Shown here piece by piece: positions 16,257-25,084 of a stretch of 64,000 bases of DNA; within the stretch, counting starts at the first letter, position 1, and each line of letters begins with the position of its first letter. The stretch is from Clostridiales bacterium (GTDB lineage Bacteria > Bacillota > Clostridia > Oscillospirales > CAG-272). The position numbers and the translations under genes are program-made. The DNA is taken from NCBI GenBank assembly GCA_012727435.1, contig JAAYHB010000021.1, positions 124,001-188,000 of the forward strand. The letters run 5' to 3'. Under the pieces are notes generated by a model. The model saw only the letters and a list, made by a program, of their open reading frames with translations. It did no database searches and was not told the origin of the DNA.

Positions 16257-18593
16257 ATGAAGACCGGTAGCTTTTTTTACAGCCGCAAATTCAGACACGG
16301 CAGCCTGTCAATAACTCTGACCGCCATTGTAATAGCGCTTGTTGTAATGTTCAACGCCGGCATCTCGGCGCTCTCTGCCAAATACGGCCTGTATATTGAC
16401 ACGACCGCCGAGCAGATCTATACCCTCTCGGACGCCTGCCGGGAACTGCTCGACACGAATTTTAAAACCGCCGCAGCAGAACGCGCGGAATTCAACAAAA
16501 ACCTCCCTCAGACCAACCTCAAGGTCGCCCAGACCAATGAGAACCGCACCGCCGACTCGAAAAAAATCGCCGAGAAGAATGTGGAGCTGGCCGAGCGGAA
16601 TATTGCAATAATCCAGCGCAACCTTGAGCTTTTCTCAAAGAGCATGGCGCTTGCCGAGAGCAACCTTGCCATCGCTCAGGACAACCTTGAGCTTGCACAA
16701 AAACTTCACGACTATGTAAGCGCAAGAGAGGGCGAGGACAGTCAAAATACGCTTGCCGCAGCCGCGATTCTTGCCGCAGCCGAGGAAAACCTGGCTATTG
16801 CCGAGTCCAACATCGACATTGTCGCGGCAAACCGCGCCGCAGCCTCGGGATATACCCCGCTTGCCGACTACAATACCCTCGAGCAGCTTGAGGGATATAA
16901 ATTTTTTGAGCCATTCACCCCTCATATAATCTACGAGGACGGCAGAATTGCCGCCGAGAACAAGGCGATTGCCGAAGAAAATCTGGCCATTGCCGCCCAG
17001 AATATTGAAATTGCTGCCTCAAACCTTGAGATTGCAAGTGAAAACGCCGAGGCCGGCGCGGTCCCCGGGGACACAAACTACAAGGCGCCTTTGGCTTTTC
17101 TGCCCTACAAGCCTTTTTTGAAATTTACCACATATCAAAAAATCAACGGGGCTGAAACCCCCCGCGAATACGAGTCATACCTTGAAAATGAGTCCGAAAA
17201 AAAACCGGTCGGCGAAATAAAGGTCAATATTATTTTCTGCGACGACCGCGACGCGATACTCGAAAACTCGCTGCGCCGTTATGTGCTCGAGACCGCCGAA
17301 GACCTTGAACGCGCCTTCCCGGACATAATCAAGGTAAAATTCATCAATGTGTGGAAGAACCCCTCTGCGGTCCAGAAGTACAGGGGGACCTCACTTTCAC
17401 AGATTTATTCGACAAACGTCATAATCGAGAGCGGCACCGAATGGCGGGTGTATGCCTTAAACGCCTTTTTTGTCTTCTCGAGCAACGAAGCTACCACCCC
17501 GTGGTCATATAACGGCGAAAAAAAGTTTGCCGCCGCAATTCTCTCGGTAATCAAGGCCGAATCACCTGTTGCCTGCGTCACAATAAACCACGGCGAGTCT
17601 TTTACCGACTATGAGCTGCTCGGACTGCTTACTGACGCCGGATATATTGTCCAGCCTCTTGACCTTGCGAACCAGGAAATCCCCGAAGACTGCCGTCTGA
17701 TTGTGGTATATAACCCAACCTCGGATTTTCTGGTCAAGGACAATGTCTCGGACATCTCCGAAATTGCAAAGCTCAATGCATGGCTTGATAAGTTCAATTC
17801 GCTGATCGTCTTCATGTCGCCCTCAAGTCCGGTGCTCCCGAACCTCGAGGAATACCTTGAGGAATGGGGGATTGTCTTCGACCGCACACGCAACCCCGAC
17901 ACCGGCGAGGTTTTTCCGCATATGATAAAGGACTCGAGCCAGTCGCTCACCGCCGACGGCATGACCATCATAGCCGAGTACACCGAAAGGGGGCTGGGTG
18001 CCTCGATTCACACCGATATGCGCAGCGTGCCCTACCCCGCCAAGGTGGTTTTCAAAGACACGATGTCGATTTCCTATGCTCCTGCCTACAGCATCGTGAC
18101 CTATGAGGACGAGGAGGACCCGGCCAACACCTTCCGCTACGGCAGTTACTACTCAAACGGCGTCTCAAGAAGCATATATGACGTCTTTGTTTCCTCCCCC
18201 AACGCCGTTGCGCTGGCCGGAGGAGAGCAGGTTGCGGCTGCCAATTCGCTTGAACCCTTCAAGCTGATGACAATTACCCGTGAAACCCAGATGGTGTCAA
18301 ACGACGATGCGGATTATTCCTATGTGATTGCCTGTGCCTCAACCGCCTTTGCCTCCCGCGAGCTGCTCCAGTCAAATGTATACGGGAACTCGGACGCCCT
18401 GATTTCGGTGCTGAGGCAGGTGAGTAAGGAAACGATAGTGGTGGACCTTCCTCATAAGCCCTTTACTAAAACCGATATCGAGAGCATCACCACCGCCGAG
18501 GCCAACCAGTATACCGCAATTCTCACGATAGTCCCGGCCACGGCTGTACTTGGAATCGGAACTTATGTTACCGTCAGGAGACGATATTCATGA
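16257..18593 (+). CDS. GldG-like auxiliary protein with Asn-containing heptad repeats
   Basis: A 778-aa protein of the ABC_transp_aux/GldG type. It has an N-terminal membrane segment (ITLTAIVIALVVMFNAGISAL) and a C-terminal one (YTAILTIVPATAVLGIGTYVTVRRR). A soluble region holds the GldG core (FADAILENSLRRYVLETAEDL-like, later VACVTINHGESFTDYELLGLL). Inserted after TM1 are two tracts of strict heptads such as LAERNIA-IIQRNLE and IAEENLA-IAAQNIE, around residues 95-150 and 225-262, predicting long helices or coiled coils with repeated Asn. The start follows AAAGGAGGAACCAG. The stop overlaps the next start by 4 bp. Confidence 0.85.
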   Translation: MKTGSFFYSRKFRHGSLSITLTAIVIALVVMFNAGISALSAKYGLYIDTTAEQIYTLSDACRELLDTNFKTAAAERAEFNKNLPQTNLKVAQTNENRTADSKKIAEKNVELAERNIAIIQRNLELFSKSMALAESNLAIAQDNLELAQKLHDYVSAREGEDSQNTLAAAAILAAAEENLAIAESNIDIVAANRAAASGYTPLADYNTLEQLEGYKFFEPFTPHIIYEDGRIAAENKAIAEENLAIAAQNIEIAASNLEIASENAEAGAVPGDTNYKAPLAFLPYKPFLKFTTYQKINGAETPREYESYLENESEKKPVGEIKVNIIFCDDRDAILENSLRRYVLETAEDLERAFPDIIKVKFINVWKNPSAVQKYRGTSLSQIYSTNVIIESGTEWRVYALNAFFVFSSNEATTPWSYNGEKKFAAAILSVIKAESPVACVTINHGESFTDYELLGLLTDAGYIVQPLDLANQEIPEDCRLIVVYNPTSDFLVKDNVSDISEIAKLNAWLDKFNSLIVFMSPSSPVLPNLEEYLEEWGIVFDRTRNPDTGEVFPHMIKDSSQSLTADGMTIIAEYTERGLGASIHTDMRSVPYPAKVVFKDTMSISYAPAYSIVTYEDEEDPANTFRYGSYYSNGVSRSIYDVFVSSPNAVALAGGEQVAAANSLEPFKLMTITRETQMVSNDDADYSYVIACASTAFASRELLQSNVYGNSDALISVLRQVSKETIVVDLPHKPFTKTDIESITTAEANQYTAILTIVPATAVLGIGTYVTVRRRYS

Positions 18594-21007
18594 TGAAAAA
18601 TTACGTTACCGTCATATTCGACCCGAACGGAGGCGGGGTAACCACCTCCAGCAAGCGGGTGTGTGTCGGTGAGCCCTACGGCGAGCTGCCGAACCCCGTT
18701 AGATTCGGATATGAATTTGACGGCTGGTTCACCGCCGAGGAGGGCGGTGAGCCTATTGACGCCGAGACTATTGTCACAATCGAACACAGCCACGCCGTAT
18801 ATGCTCACTGGACAAAAAACACAGTGATTGACGAAAAGCTTGAGACATACCGGCGCAGAAAAGCGGTGTCAAAACGCCAGCGGATGCTGATAATTGCCGG
18901 CGTCATCCTCATGCTTATGCTGATAGCCGCGCTTTGCGTTGTCTTCTATTTCGTCAACCGAACCAACATCACAGACCCCTATGACGGCAAGGTTTATAAG
19001 ATTATCAAGAAAGACGGGGTCTACATCCTCTGCGACGAGAACGAAAACAAGCTCCCGATGACCGAGGACGGTAAGTATTACGTCACCAAAGCCGGCTCGC
19101 AGATAAAACTTGACGCCCAGACCGGCGAGTGCTCAATTTATGCAGTCGTCGATACGGTGGGTCACGAGCTTGTCGGAAACATCGTCACCGCCCGCATCCT
19201 TGCCTTCCCGCAGATAGAGCGGGCAAGAATGGCACGGCTTGAGGTTCACAATCAATACGGCAGCTATGCCTTCATCGGCAAGCATATCGACACCGACGGG
19301 GACGGAAAAATCGAGCATTACTATTATATCGAGGGGCACGAGAACACGGCCTACAACCAGGAGATGTTTGCTTCTCTTATAGTCAGCTGCGGATATGTGC
19401 TGGCGATGGACAAAATCCGCGACCCGATAGCCGACGAAAACGGCGAATACACAGAATACGGGCTTGCCCCCCAGATCAGGTACAACCCCGATGGAAGCTC
19501 ATATCAGTATACGCCGGCATGGTATACCCTGACCGACGTCGACGGCAAGGAATATACCGTAATCGTCGGCGATCCCATAGTGTCGAGCGCCGGGTATTAT
19601 GTGCAGTATTTAAACCCCGATTATCCCGATATACCTTTTATCTACATTGTCAGCAATGAAATCGAAAAAACCGTGTTGCAGCCGATTGAAGCGCTCGTCC
19701 AGCCGATGATCGTCTACCCGGTGTCGCTCTCCACATATTTTGACGTGCAGAACTTCACCTTCGCCTCTGCCGACAGCGATATCGTCATAAAATTCTCGTA
19801 TATTCCGCTCGAGAATCGCCAAGGCACACAGCTGACCACGGTTCCGTATATTTTCTTGAATGAGGATTTCAAATACTTCAACCCCTCGTCAACAAATATT
19901 GATACCTGCCTGCAGAGCTTTTTGAATATGCAGTACATGCGGGTAGTCAAGCTGGCTCCCGGCGACGAGGAAATTATCAAGTATGGACTTGACGACCCGA
20001 AATACCTCATTTACTTCGACCGCAACGTGAAAGAGGAGGAATTCTCGGGTACAATAAGCGTGCTCCTGTCGATAAGCAAAATGACCTCATCGGGATCCTA
20101 CTATATTTACTCCTCGCTCTTTGACATGATCGTCGAGGTAGACAGGACCTACCTTCCTTTCCTCGAATGGGACCCGGTTGACTGGATTGACAAGACGGCA
20201 TACTCCTACAATCTTGCCTGCACGAGCGAAATAACTCTATCATCGGGCGGAAAAAATATCCTCTTTGAGATCGACAACTCGGATTCCTCGCAGTTCAAGT
20301 ACACGGCGCTCAGCCGCTCCTCATATACCCGCACCGACAGAGAGGGCAAGAAAACAAGCTATTATCTGGTGCAGAAGGACGGCAAATATGCGGTAGCCGT
20401 GGGCTCCGCCTCGGGAGACGAACCCGCCGTGTTTGCCGCAAACACTCGCTATCTTCTGACCGCCGAGAACAAGCTCTACCTCATCAAAGACCCCTCGACC
20501 ACCGCGCTTGATTTAAGTTCCGGCACCACCGGCATCGGCACGCTTTATGTCACCGACTACGACGCCGAGTTTGACGCCGTGCTTTATATCTTTGTCGACC
20601 AGAACACCGGCAGGTGGGGACGGGTCAAGCGTGACCTCTCCTCGGATGCGGTGAGAATAACCGCAACAGTTGACGGCGGAGACCCCGTGCTGCTCAACAC
20701 CACTTATTTCAGACATTTCTTCCAGACTATCCTCTACGCCTCTGCCGACGGCGAATGCAACCTTTCCGACGAGGAGATGGCAAACCTGCGCGCGCTGCCA
20801 GACAACCAGGCGCAGCTTGTGATGACCATTAAGGCCGAGACCGGTGTCGATACCTTTAAGTTCTACAGATACTCCGAGCGGCGGTCATATATGGTCATCA
20901 ACGGCACAGGAAGTCTTTATGTGCTGTCCGACCGTGTAGAGAAAATCTTCTGTGATGCCGAAAAGGTCATCGCCGGCGAGGATGTCACGGCGACAAGCAA
21001 GTATTGA
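18590..21007 (+). CDS. DUF4340-like protein with N-terminal InlB B-repeat
   Basis: Last gene of the Gld-like module (805 aa). Residues 5-75 read as a Listeria-Bacteroides (InlB B) repeat: VTVIFDPNGGG, YGELPNPVRFGYEFDGWFT and AHW at its end. A single membrane segment follows near residues 100-123 (MLIIAGVILMLMLIAALCVVFYF), then a long extracytoplasmic region resembling DUF4340 proteins that accompany GldG (YGLDDPKYLIYF, TVYVTDYDAEFD-like). If TM1 is a start-transfer anchor, the InlB repeat would face the cytoplasm, which is unusual. The ATG overlaps the GldG stop; AGGAG lies nine bases upstream. Confidence 0.8.
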   Translation: MMKNYVTVIFDPNGGGVTTSSKRVCVGEPYGELPNPVRFGYEFDGWFTAEEGGEPIDAETIVTIEHSHAVYAHWTKNTVIDEKLETYRRRKAVSKRQRMLIIAGVILMLMLIAALCVVFYFVNRTNITDPYDGKVYKIIKKDGVYILCDENENKLPMTEDGKYYVTKAGSQIKLDAQTGECSIYAVVDTVGHELVGNIVTARILAFPQIERARMARLEVHNQYGSYAFIGKHIDTDGDGKIEHYYYIEGHENTAYNQEMFASLIVSCGYVLAMDKIRDPIADENGEYTEYGLAPQIRYNPDGSSYQYTPAWYTLTDVDGKEYTVIVGDPIVSSAGYYVQYLNPDYPDIPFIYIVSNEIEKTVLQPIEALVQPMIVYPVSLSTYFDVQNFTFASADSDIVIKFSYIPLENRQGTQLTTVPYIFLNEDFKYFNPSSTNIDTCLQSFLNMQYMRVVKLAPGDEEIIKYGLDDPKYLIYFDRNVKEEEFSGTISVLLSISKMTSSGSYYIYSSLFDMIVEVDRTYLPFLEWDPVDWIDKTAYSYNLACTSEITLSSGGKNILFEIDNSDSSQFKYTALSRSSYTRTDREGKKTSYYLVQKDGKYAVAVGSASGDEPAVFAANTRYLLTAENKLYLIKDPSTTALDLSSGTTGIGTLYVTDYDAEFDAVLYIFVDQNTGRWGRVKRDLSSDAVRITATVDGGDPVLLNTTYFRHFFQTILYASADGECNLSDEEMANLRALPDNQAQLVMTIKAETGVDTFKFYRYSERRSYMVINGTGSLYVLSDRVEKIFCDAEKVIAGEDVTATSKY

Positions 21008-21035
21008 TACCTTTGAGAATTCGAGCAAGTGGACT

Positions 21036-21899
21036 ATGAATAATACGACCCGCAGAAACGACCCGCCGCGTATTGCGGCAATACACGACCTCTCCTGCTT
21101 CGGGCGCTGCGCACTGACCGTAGTGCTCCCGGTGCTCTCTGCAATGGGCAGCCAGGCAATACCGATTCCGACCGCGCTGCTCTCCACCCATACCGGCGGT
21201 TTTGAGTCGCCTTATTTCCATGACCTCACCCGCGATATGCGCGAAATAATCGACCACTTCGGGCGGCTGGGCATAAGATTTGACGCGATTTACAGCGGTT
21301 TTTTAGGCAGCGCCGAGCAGATTGAAATCGTGTCGGACTTCATCGACCGCTTCGGCTCCGAAATCCCGGTGCTGGTTGACCCGGTGATGGGTGACGGAGG
21401 CGTCCTCTACAGCACCTATACCGCCGAAATGGTAGAGGGCATGACACAGCTATGCACCAAAGCCGATATCATCACCCCGAACCTGACCGAGGCCTGCTTT
21501 CTGACCGGCACATCTCACCCGACAGAACACCCCGAAAGCAAGCAAGAAGCGCTTTCGCTGGCCTCAGGGCTCTGCGACAGGCTGCGCGAAACTGTCGGCG
21601 ATAAAAAACTCGTCATCACCGGCATCAGGTATGGCAGCATGATTGCAAATGCCTTCAAAATCCCCGGCGAGGACTGCCGGCTTGCCGACACGCCCTACTC
21701 CGGGCGGGATTTTCCGGGTGCGGGCGAGCTGTTTGCCTCGGTTCTTCTGGGAAGTATAGTGCGGAACACTCCCTTTGAGTCGGCAGTCAAACGGGCAGCC
21801 GACTTTACCTTCCGGGTAATCTCCGAAACCCAAAAGGCCATGACCCCCGCCCGTGAGGGCGTGCTTTTCGAAAAATTCCTCGGCGGGCTTGCCGAATGA
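21036..21899 (+). CDS. pdxK: Pyridoxamine/pyridoxal kinase
   Basis: Ribokinase-fold kinase of the vitamin B6 salvage pathway that phosphorylates pyridoxal or pyridoxamine. The opening AAIHDLSCFGRCALTVVLPVLSAMG and TALLSTHTGGF are typical of Firmicutes pyridoxamine kinases; LVDPVMGDGG and DIITPNLTEACFLTG are present, and the catalytic region reads YSGRDFPGAGELFASV. The track begins at 20952 inside the upstream gene; the ATG at 21036 gives the family start (287 aa), although its ribosome binding site (AAGTGG) is weak. It is followed by a strong terminator. Confidence 0.9.
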   Translation: MNNTTRRNDPPRIAAIHDLSCFGRCALTVVLPVLSAMGSQAIPIPTALLSTHTGGFESPYFHDLTRDMREIIDHFGRLGIRFDAIYSGFLGSAEQIEIVSDFIDRFGSEIPVLVDPVMGDGGVLYSTYTAEMVEGMTQLCTKADIITPNLTEACFLTGTSHPTEHPESKQEALSLASGLCDRLRETVGDKKLVITGIRYGSMIANAFKIPGEDCRLADTPYSGRDFPGAGELFASVLLGSIVRNTPFESAVKRAADFTFRVISETQKAMTPAREGVLFEKFLGGLAE

Positions 21900-21955
21900 A
21901 GCCCGGGGGCGCTGCCCCCCTGGCTCCCGCCCAAGAAATTTAAACTTATAAACAA

Positions 21956-21996
21956 TTTTAAGGCGCGAGTTCCACACTCGCGCCTTAAAATTTTTT
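21956..21996 (+). terminator. Strong intrinsic terminator after pdxK
   Basis: TTTTAAGGCGCGAGT-TCCAC-ACTCGCGCCTTAAAA followed by TTTTTT. A GGGGGC-GCT-GCCCCC hairpin (21904-21920) just before it resembles part of the double-hairpin repeat. Confidence 0.92.
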
Positions 21997-22022
21997 CCCG
22001 CGATAAAAATCTGTCCGTGTCC

Positions 22023-22051
22023 TTGATATATTCTGACTGATATGTTAAAAT
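22023..22051 (+). promoter_or_regulatory. Promoter for the PqqD-like gene
   Basis: TTGATA-N17-TAAAAT, about 40 bases before the start. Confidence 0.65.
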
Positions 22052-22089
22052 ATTCATATCAAATCATATAATTTAGGCTGGTGCGGAAT

Positions 22090-22362
22090 ATGAAAATCAA
22101 GGGCGGTTTTATTCTGTCGAAGGTGGGGGAGGATTTCGTAGCCATGCCCGCCGGGGAGCTGTCAGGCGAATTTACAAATCTTATTATCCTGAATAGTACC
22201 GGCGCTTTCCTTTGGGAGCGTCTTGCAACAGAAAACGGAACCGACGAGGAAAGCCTTTTGCAAGCCTTGCTCGCCGAATACGAAATCGATGAGCAAACAG
22301 CACAGACCGATATCTCAAACTTCTTGAAAAAGCTTGGTTCCGCCGGGATACTTGATAACTGA
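22090..22362 (+). CDS. PqqD-like (RiPP recognition element) small protein
   Basis: A 90-aa protein of the PqqD family, which binds leader peptides in PQQ and many RiPP pathways. The pattern ILNSTGAFLWERL near residues 35-47 followed by LLAEYEIDEQTAQTDISNFLKKL is characteristic. The track starts at a GTG (22081); the ATG at 22090 is chosen, but the ribosome binding site is weak for both. It stands alone between a promoter and a terminator, and no radical SAM enzyme or precursor peptide is evident nearby, so its partner must be elsewhere or it has another role. Confidence 0.85.
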   Translation: MKIKGGFILSKVGEDFVAMPAGELSGEFTNLIILNSTGAFLWERLATENGTDEESLLQALLAEYEIDEQTAQTDISNFLKKLGSAGILDN

Positions 22363-22409
22363 GTTCCAAGTCAACCGCGGTCCCAGACTTGCCGGTGAGT
22401 AATGGCAGC

Positions 22410-22441
22410 AAAGTGCGGACATGGTGTCCGCACTTTGTTTT
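22410..22441 (+). terminator. Intrinsic terminator after the PqqD-like gene
   Basis: AAAGTGCGGACA-TGG-TGTCCGCACTTT followed by GTTTTG. Confidence 0.85.
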
Positions 22442-22496
22442 GCGATATGTTTTGTAAGTTTTGAGGTTTCTGAAAAATCTTTTTTCAAGAAGGGGC

Positions 22497-22724
22497 ATGA
22501 ACGAGGACACATTGGGCGAGATTGTCCTGGCCAAGCACTACTCGCCGGTGTTCTCCGAAATGCTGCTCTGGATTATAAGGCATAACGCCGAAAATATCAC
22601 ACATGAGGGAACTTTATCCCGGGTCCTGCGTCATAATATACTGTCGCCGGCAGGATTTATCCGACCGGCACCGGTATATACGGCAGGAGCGGGTGTTAAA
22701 ATCATATATCATTGCAAATTGTAA
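22497..22724 (+). CDS. Doubtful small ORF
   Basis: A 75-aa reading frame starting MNEDTLGEIVLAKHYS with no recognisable domain. AGAAGGGG lies directly against the ATG, too close for good initiation. It fills part of the 500-base gap between the PqqD-like gene and the LRR lipoprotein and could be a gene remnant. Apart from this, the gap holds the terminator at 22410 and the promoter at 22764. Confidence 0.25.
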   Translation: MNEDTLGEIVLAKHYSPVFSEMLLWIIRHNAENITHEGTLSRVLRHNILSPAGFIRPAPVYTAGAGVKIIYHCKL

Positions 22725-22763
22725 AATTTTTACGAAAATACGGTGATATTTTTTTTAACACGC

Positions 22764-22792
22764 TTGTATTGTATGGAATTGTATGATATACT
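22764..22792 (+). promoter_or_regulatory. Promoter for the LRR lipoprotein
   Basis: TTGTAT-N17-TATACT, about 70 bases before the start. Confidence 0.6.
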
Positions 22793-22865
22793 ATGCAATA
22801 CTCAAAAGGCGATTTGCCGTAAATACCATTACAATTTCGGTAGATCAGGATCAAAGGAGAGAACC

Positions 22866-24560
22866 ATGAAAAGAATTTTACCTTCATTCGCATTGGTCAT
22901 CCTCGCGATGACACTGTTGCTGGCGCTTGCCTCATGTGATAAGGGACCGGGCGACGCGCCCTCCCTCATCAACACCACGCCTGAGGAGACTACGACGCCG
23001 GCTCCCGAAACAACAACCGAGCCCCCGCATGAACATTCCTACACCGAGGTTGTTACCCCGCCGACCTGTACCGAGGGCGGATACACCACCTACACCTGCT
23101 CATGCGGCGATACATATGTTGACAATCAGACCGACCCGCTCGGCCACGACTGGGGTGAGTGGAAAACGACTGTGGCAGCCACCTGCACTGCCGTGGGGAC
23201 CGAGACCCGCTCCTGCTCGCGGGGTGACGCCACCGAAACACGCGAAATACCTTTAGCCGCCCATAATTATGTGGATACCGTGATTCCTCCCGGAAGGACC
23301 ACACAGGGCTACACCAAGCATGTCTGCTCTGTCTGCGGCGACTCCTACAACGACAACTACACCAATCCGACCGGTTCTGTCGGCCTTGATTTCACGGTCA
23401 ACCCCGACGATACCATCACAATTACCGGAATCGGCACCTGCACCGATGAGGATATCATAATTTACTCCACTTATTATGTGGACAGCCAGGGCAACAGCAA
23501 GGTGGTGTCAGGCATTGCCGCCAATGCCTTCAGGGATAACACCAATATCAAGACCATCTCGATTCCCGCCAGCGTGACAAGCATAGGCGACGGCGCCTTT
23601 GCGGGCTGCACCAAGCTCACCGCCTTCACAGTCGAGAGCGAAAACAAGAATTACTCGACGGTCGGCGGAGTGCTTATGAGCAAAGACGGCTCGACCATTG
23701 TCGCATACCCCGCGGGACTGAACCTGACTACCTATACGGTATCGGCCTCGATTACAACAATCAGCCCTTCGGCCTTTGCGGGCTGCACCAATCTGACCGC
23801 CTTCGAGGTTGCTGCGGGCAATGCTCGCTTCACTGCTGTTGACGGCGTACTTTATGACAGCGATAAAACCACCCTTATCGCATACCCGGCCGGCAAGACC
23901 GCAACCACCTTCACGGTTCCCAATACCGTTGAGAAAATAGGCGACTACGCCTTCTTCAGAACTGCAAAGCTTGCCGAAATTATTCTGCCCGACCGCACCT
24001 ACAAGTCTGACGGCGTAACTGTCGATGTCCCCGGTATTTCCTCAATCGGAAGTTATGCCTTCTACGGCTGTGCCGAGCTTAAAAAGATTACCATCCCGAA
24101 CGTCACCACCTCGGTCAACACATATGCCTTTGCAAACTGCACCAAGCTTGACGAGGTCAATATCGGCTCGGGTCTGAAAACCATCAGCACCCACTGCTTT
24201 GAGGGCTGCACCGCAATTCAATACCTTGTGATACCCGAAACCGTAGAGGTTATCGACGATTACGCCTTCTACAACTGCACCAATATGACAACCCTGGTCC
24301 TCCGCTCGGGCGTGAAGAAAATCAACTACAAGGCCTTCACCAACTGCCTAAATAAGGGTACCGATTCAAACGGCAAGAATATTGCCAGAGTCTATTTCGA
24401 AGGCGCCGCCAGCAAGTGGAACAGTTCAGATATATCCATCGACGCTTCCAACTGGATGTATCTGACCATGTACGCCGATCTCTACTTCTACAGCGAGACC
24501 GACCCCGGCTCGGGCAACTACTGGCGCTTTGTCGACGGTGTTGCCACACCATACAGATAA
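22866..24560 (+). CDS. BspA-type leucine-rich repeat surface lipoprotein
   Basis: Surface lipoprotein of 564 aa. A signal peptide with lipobox LASC is followed by a Thr/Glu/Pro linker, then three cysteine-bearing repeats of about 40 residues (GGYTTYTCSCGDTYVDN, GTETRSCSRGD, GYTKHVCSVCGDSYNDN), then BspA-like LRR_5 units (IGDGAFAGCTKLTAF, ISPSAFAGCTNLTAF, IDDYAFYNCTNMTTL). Such proteins mediate adhesion or carbohydrate contact in gut and digester Firmicutes; the ligand here is unknown. The start at 22866 is fixed by AAAGGAG seven bases away; the track start at 22743 has none. Confidence 0.92.
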   Translation: MKRILPSFALVILAMTLLLALASCDKGPGDAPSLINTTPEETTTPAPETTTEPPHEHSYTEVVTPPTCTEGGYTTYTCSCGDTYVDNQTDPLGHDWGEWKTTVAATCTAVGTETRSCSRGDATETREIPLAAHNYVDTVIPPGRTTQGYTKHVCSVCGDSYNDNYTNPTGSVGLDFTVNPDDTITITGIGTCTDEDIIIYSTYYVDSQGNSKVVSGIAANAFRDNTNIKTISIPASVTSIGDGAFAGCTKLTAFTVESENKNYSTVGGVLMSKDGSTIVAYPAGLNLTTYTVSASITTISPSAFAGCTNLTAFEVAAGNARFTAVDGVLYDSDKTTLIAYPAGKTATTFTVPNTVEKIGDYAFFRTAKLAEIILPDRTYKSDGVTVDVPGISSIGSYAFYGCAELKKITIPNVTTSVNTYAFANCTKLDEVNIGSGLKTISTHCFEGCTAIQYLVIPETVEVIDDYAFYNCTNMTTLVLRSGVKKINYKAFTNCLNKGTDSNGKNIARVYFEGAASKWNSSDISIDASNWMYLTMYADLYFYSETDPGSGNYWRFVDGVATPYR

Positions 24561-24573
24561 TCAACTAAACAAA

Positions 24574-24610
24574 CCGGGACTGCCGAAATCGGCAGTTCCG
24601 GCGTTTTTTT
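24574..24610 (+). terminator. Intrinsic terminator after the LRR lipoprotein
   Basis: CCGGGACTGCCGA-AA-TCGGCAGTTCCGG followed by CGTTTTTTT. Confidence 0.9.
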
Positions 24611-24611
24611 G

Positions 24612-24716
24612 CCGGGGCTCTGCTTCTCACCCCGTTTATACTTCGGGGGACTCTGCCCCCGAACCTCCGCTCAAGGAACTTTTTAAAAAAGTTCCTTGAG
24701 AATCTTCAATAACTTT
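24612..24716 (+). repeat. Double-hairpin intergenic repeat, copy B
   Basis: GGGGCTCTGC..., CTTCGGGGGACTCTGCCCCCGAA, then CTCAAGGAACTTTTTAAA pairing with GTTCCTTGAG, ending AATCTTCAATAACTTT. The outer pair CTC/GAG replaces CTT/AAG of copy A, a compensatory change. Confidence 0.75.
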
Positions 24717-24804
24717 CAAAGCCTAAATTTTTCTAAACTTATGTCCGGAAAACCCCTTTTCGTTTGTTTATTATAGTGGAAGCCAAAAGGAAGGGGGCAT
24801 ATGG

Positions 24805-24995
24805 ATGCCGGCGAATCTTAAGATCGCCGCCCTGCTCGTCATCAGACTTTCGGCCTGTGAGAAATAGTACCGCATCGGGGTCCTCTACTGCTACTCGTTC
24901 GAGCCCGGCACAAAGCCGACAGACGAAGACCTGCTCGGCTTAAACTTCGAAACCATCTGGGTTATCAAAAAACGGCGAGGCCAGACCAAAAATAT
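24805..24995 (+). pseudogene. Decayed small lipoprotein gene
   Basis: An AGGAAGGGGG site precedes an ATG whose frame reads a lipoprotein leader (LKIAALLVIRLSAC) and then a TAG at 24865. The same frame continues with YRIGVLYCYSFEPGTKPTDE and NFETIWVIKKRR. This looks like a small lipoprotein interrupted by a nonsense codon and missing its end. No family is recognised. Confidence 0.45.
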
Positions 24996-25002
24996 TCGAG
25001 TC

Positions 25003-25031
25003 TTGACAATACCCCCGCCCGGCACTACAAT
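25003..25031 (+). promoter_or_regulatory. Promoter for nth, overlapping a terminator hairpin
   Basis: TTGACA-N17-TACAAT. The -10 element lies in the apical part of the hairpin at 25017-25054. Confidence 0.7.
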
Positions 25032-25054
25032 TAATTGTGGTGCCGGGCTTTTTT
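25017..25054 (+). terminator. Intrinsic terminator upstream of nth
   Basis: GCCCGGCAC-T-ACAATT pairs with AATTGT-G-GTGCCGGGC, followed by TTTTTT. It would stop read-through from upstream, while the overlapping promoter starts near its 3' arm. Confidence 0.75.
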
Positions 25055-25084
25055 GTTCCGGCAAAAAAGTACGAAAGGTTCTAT

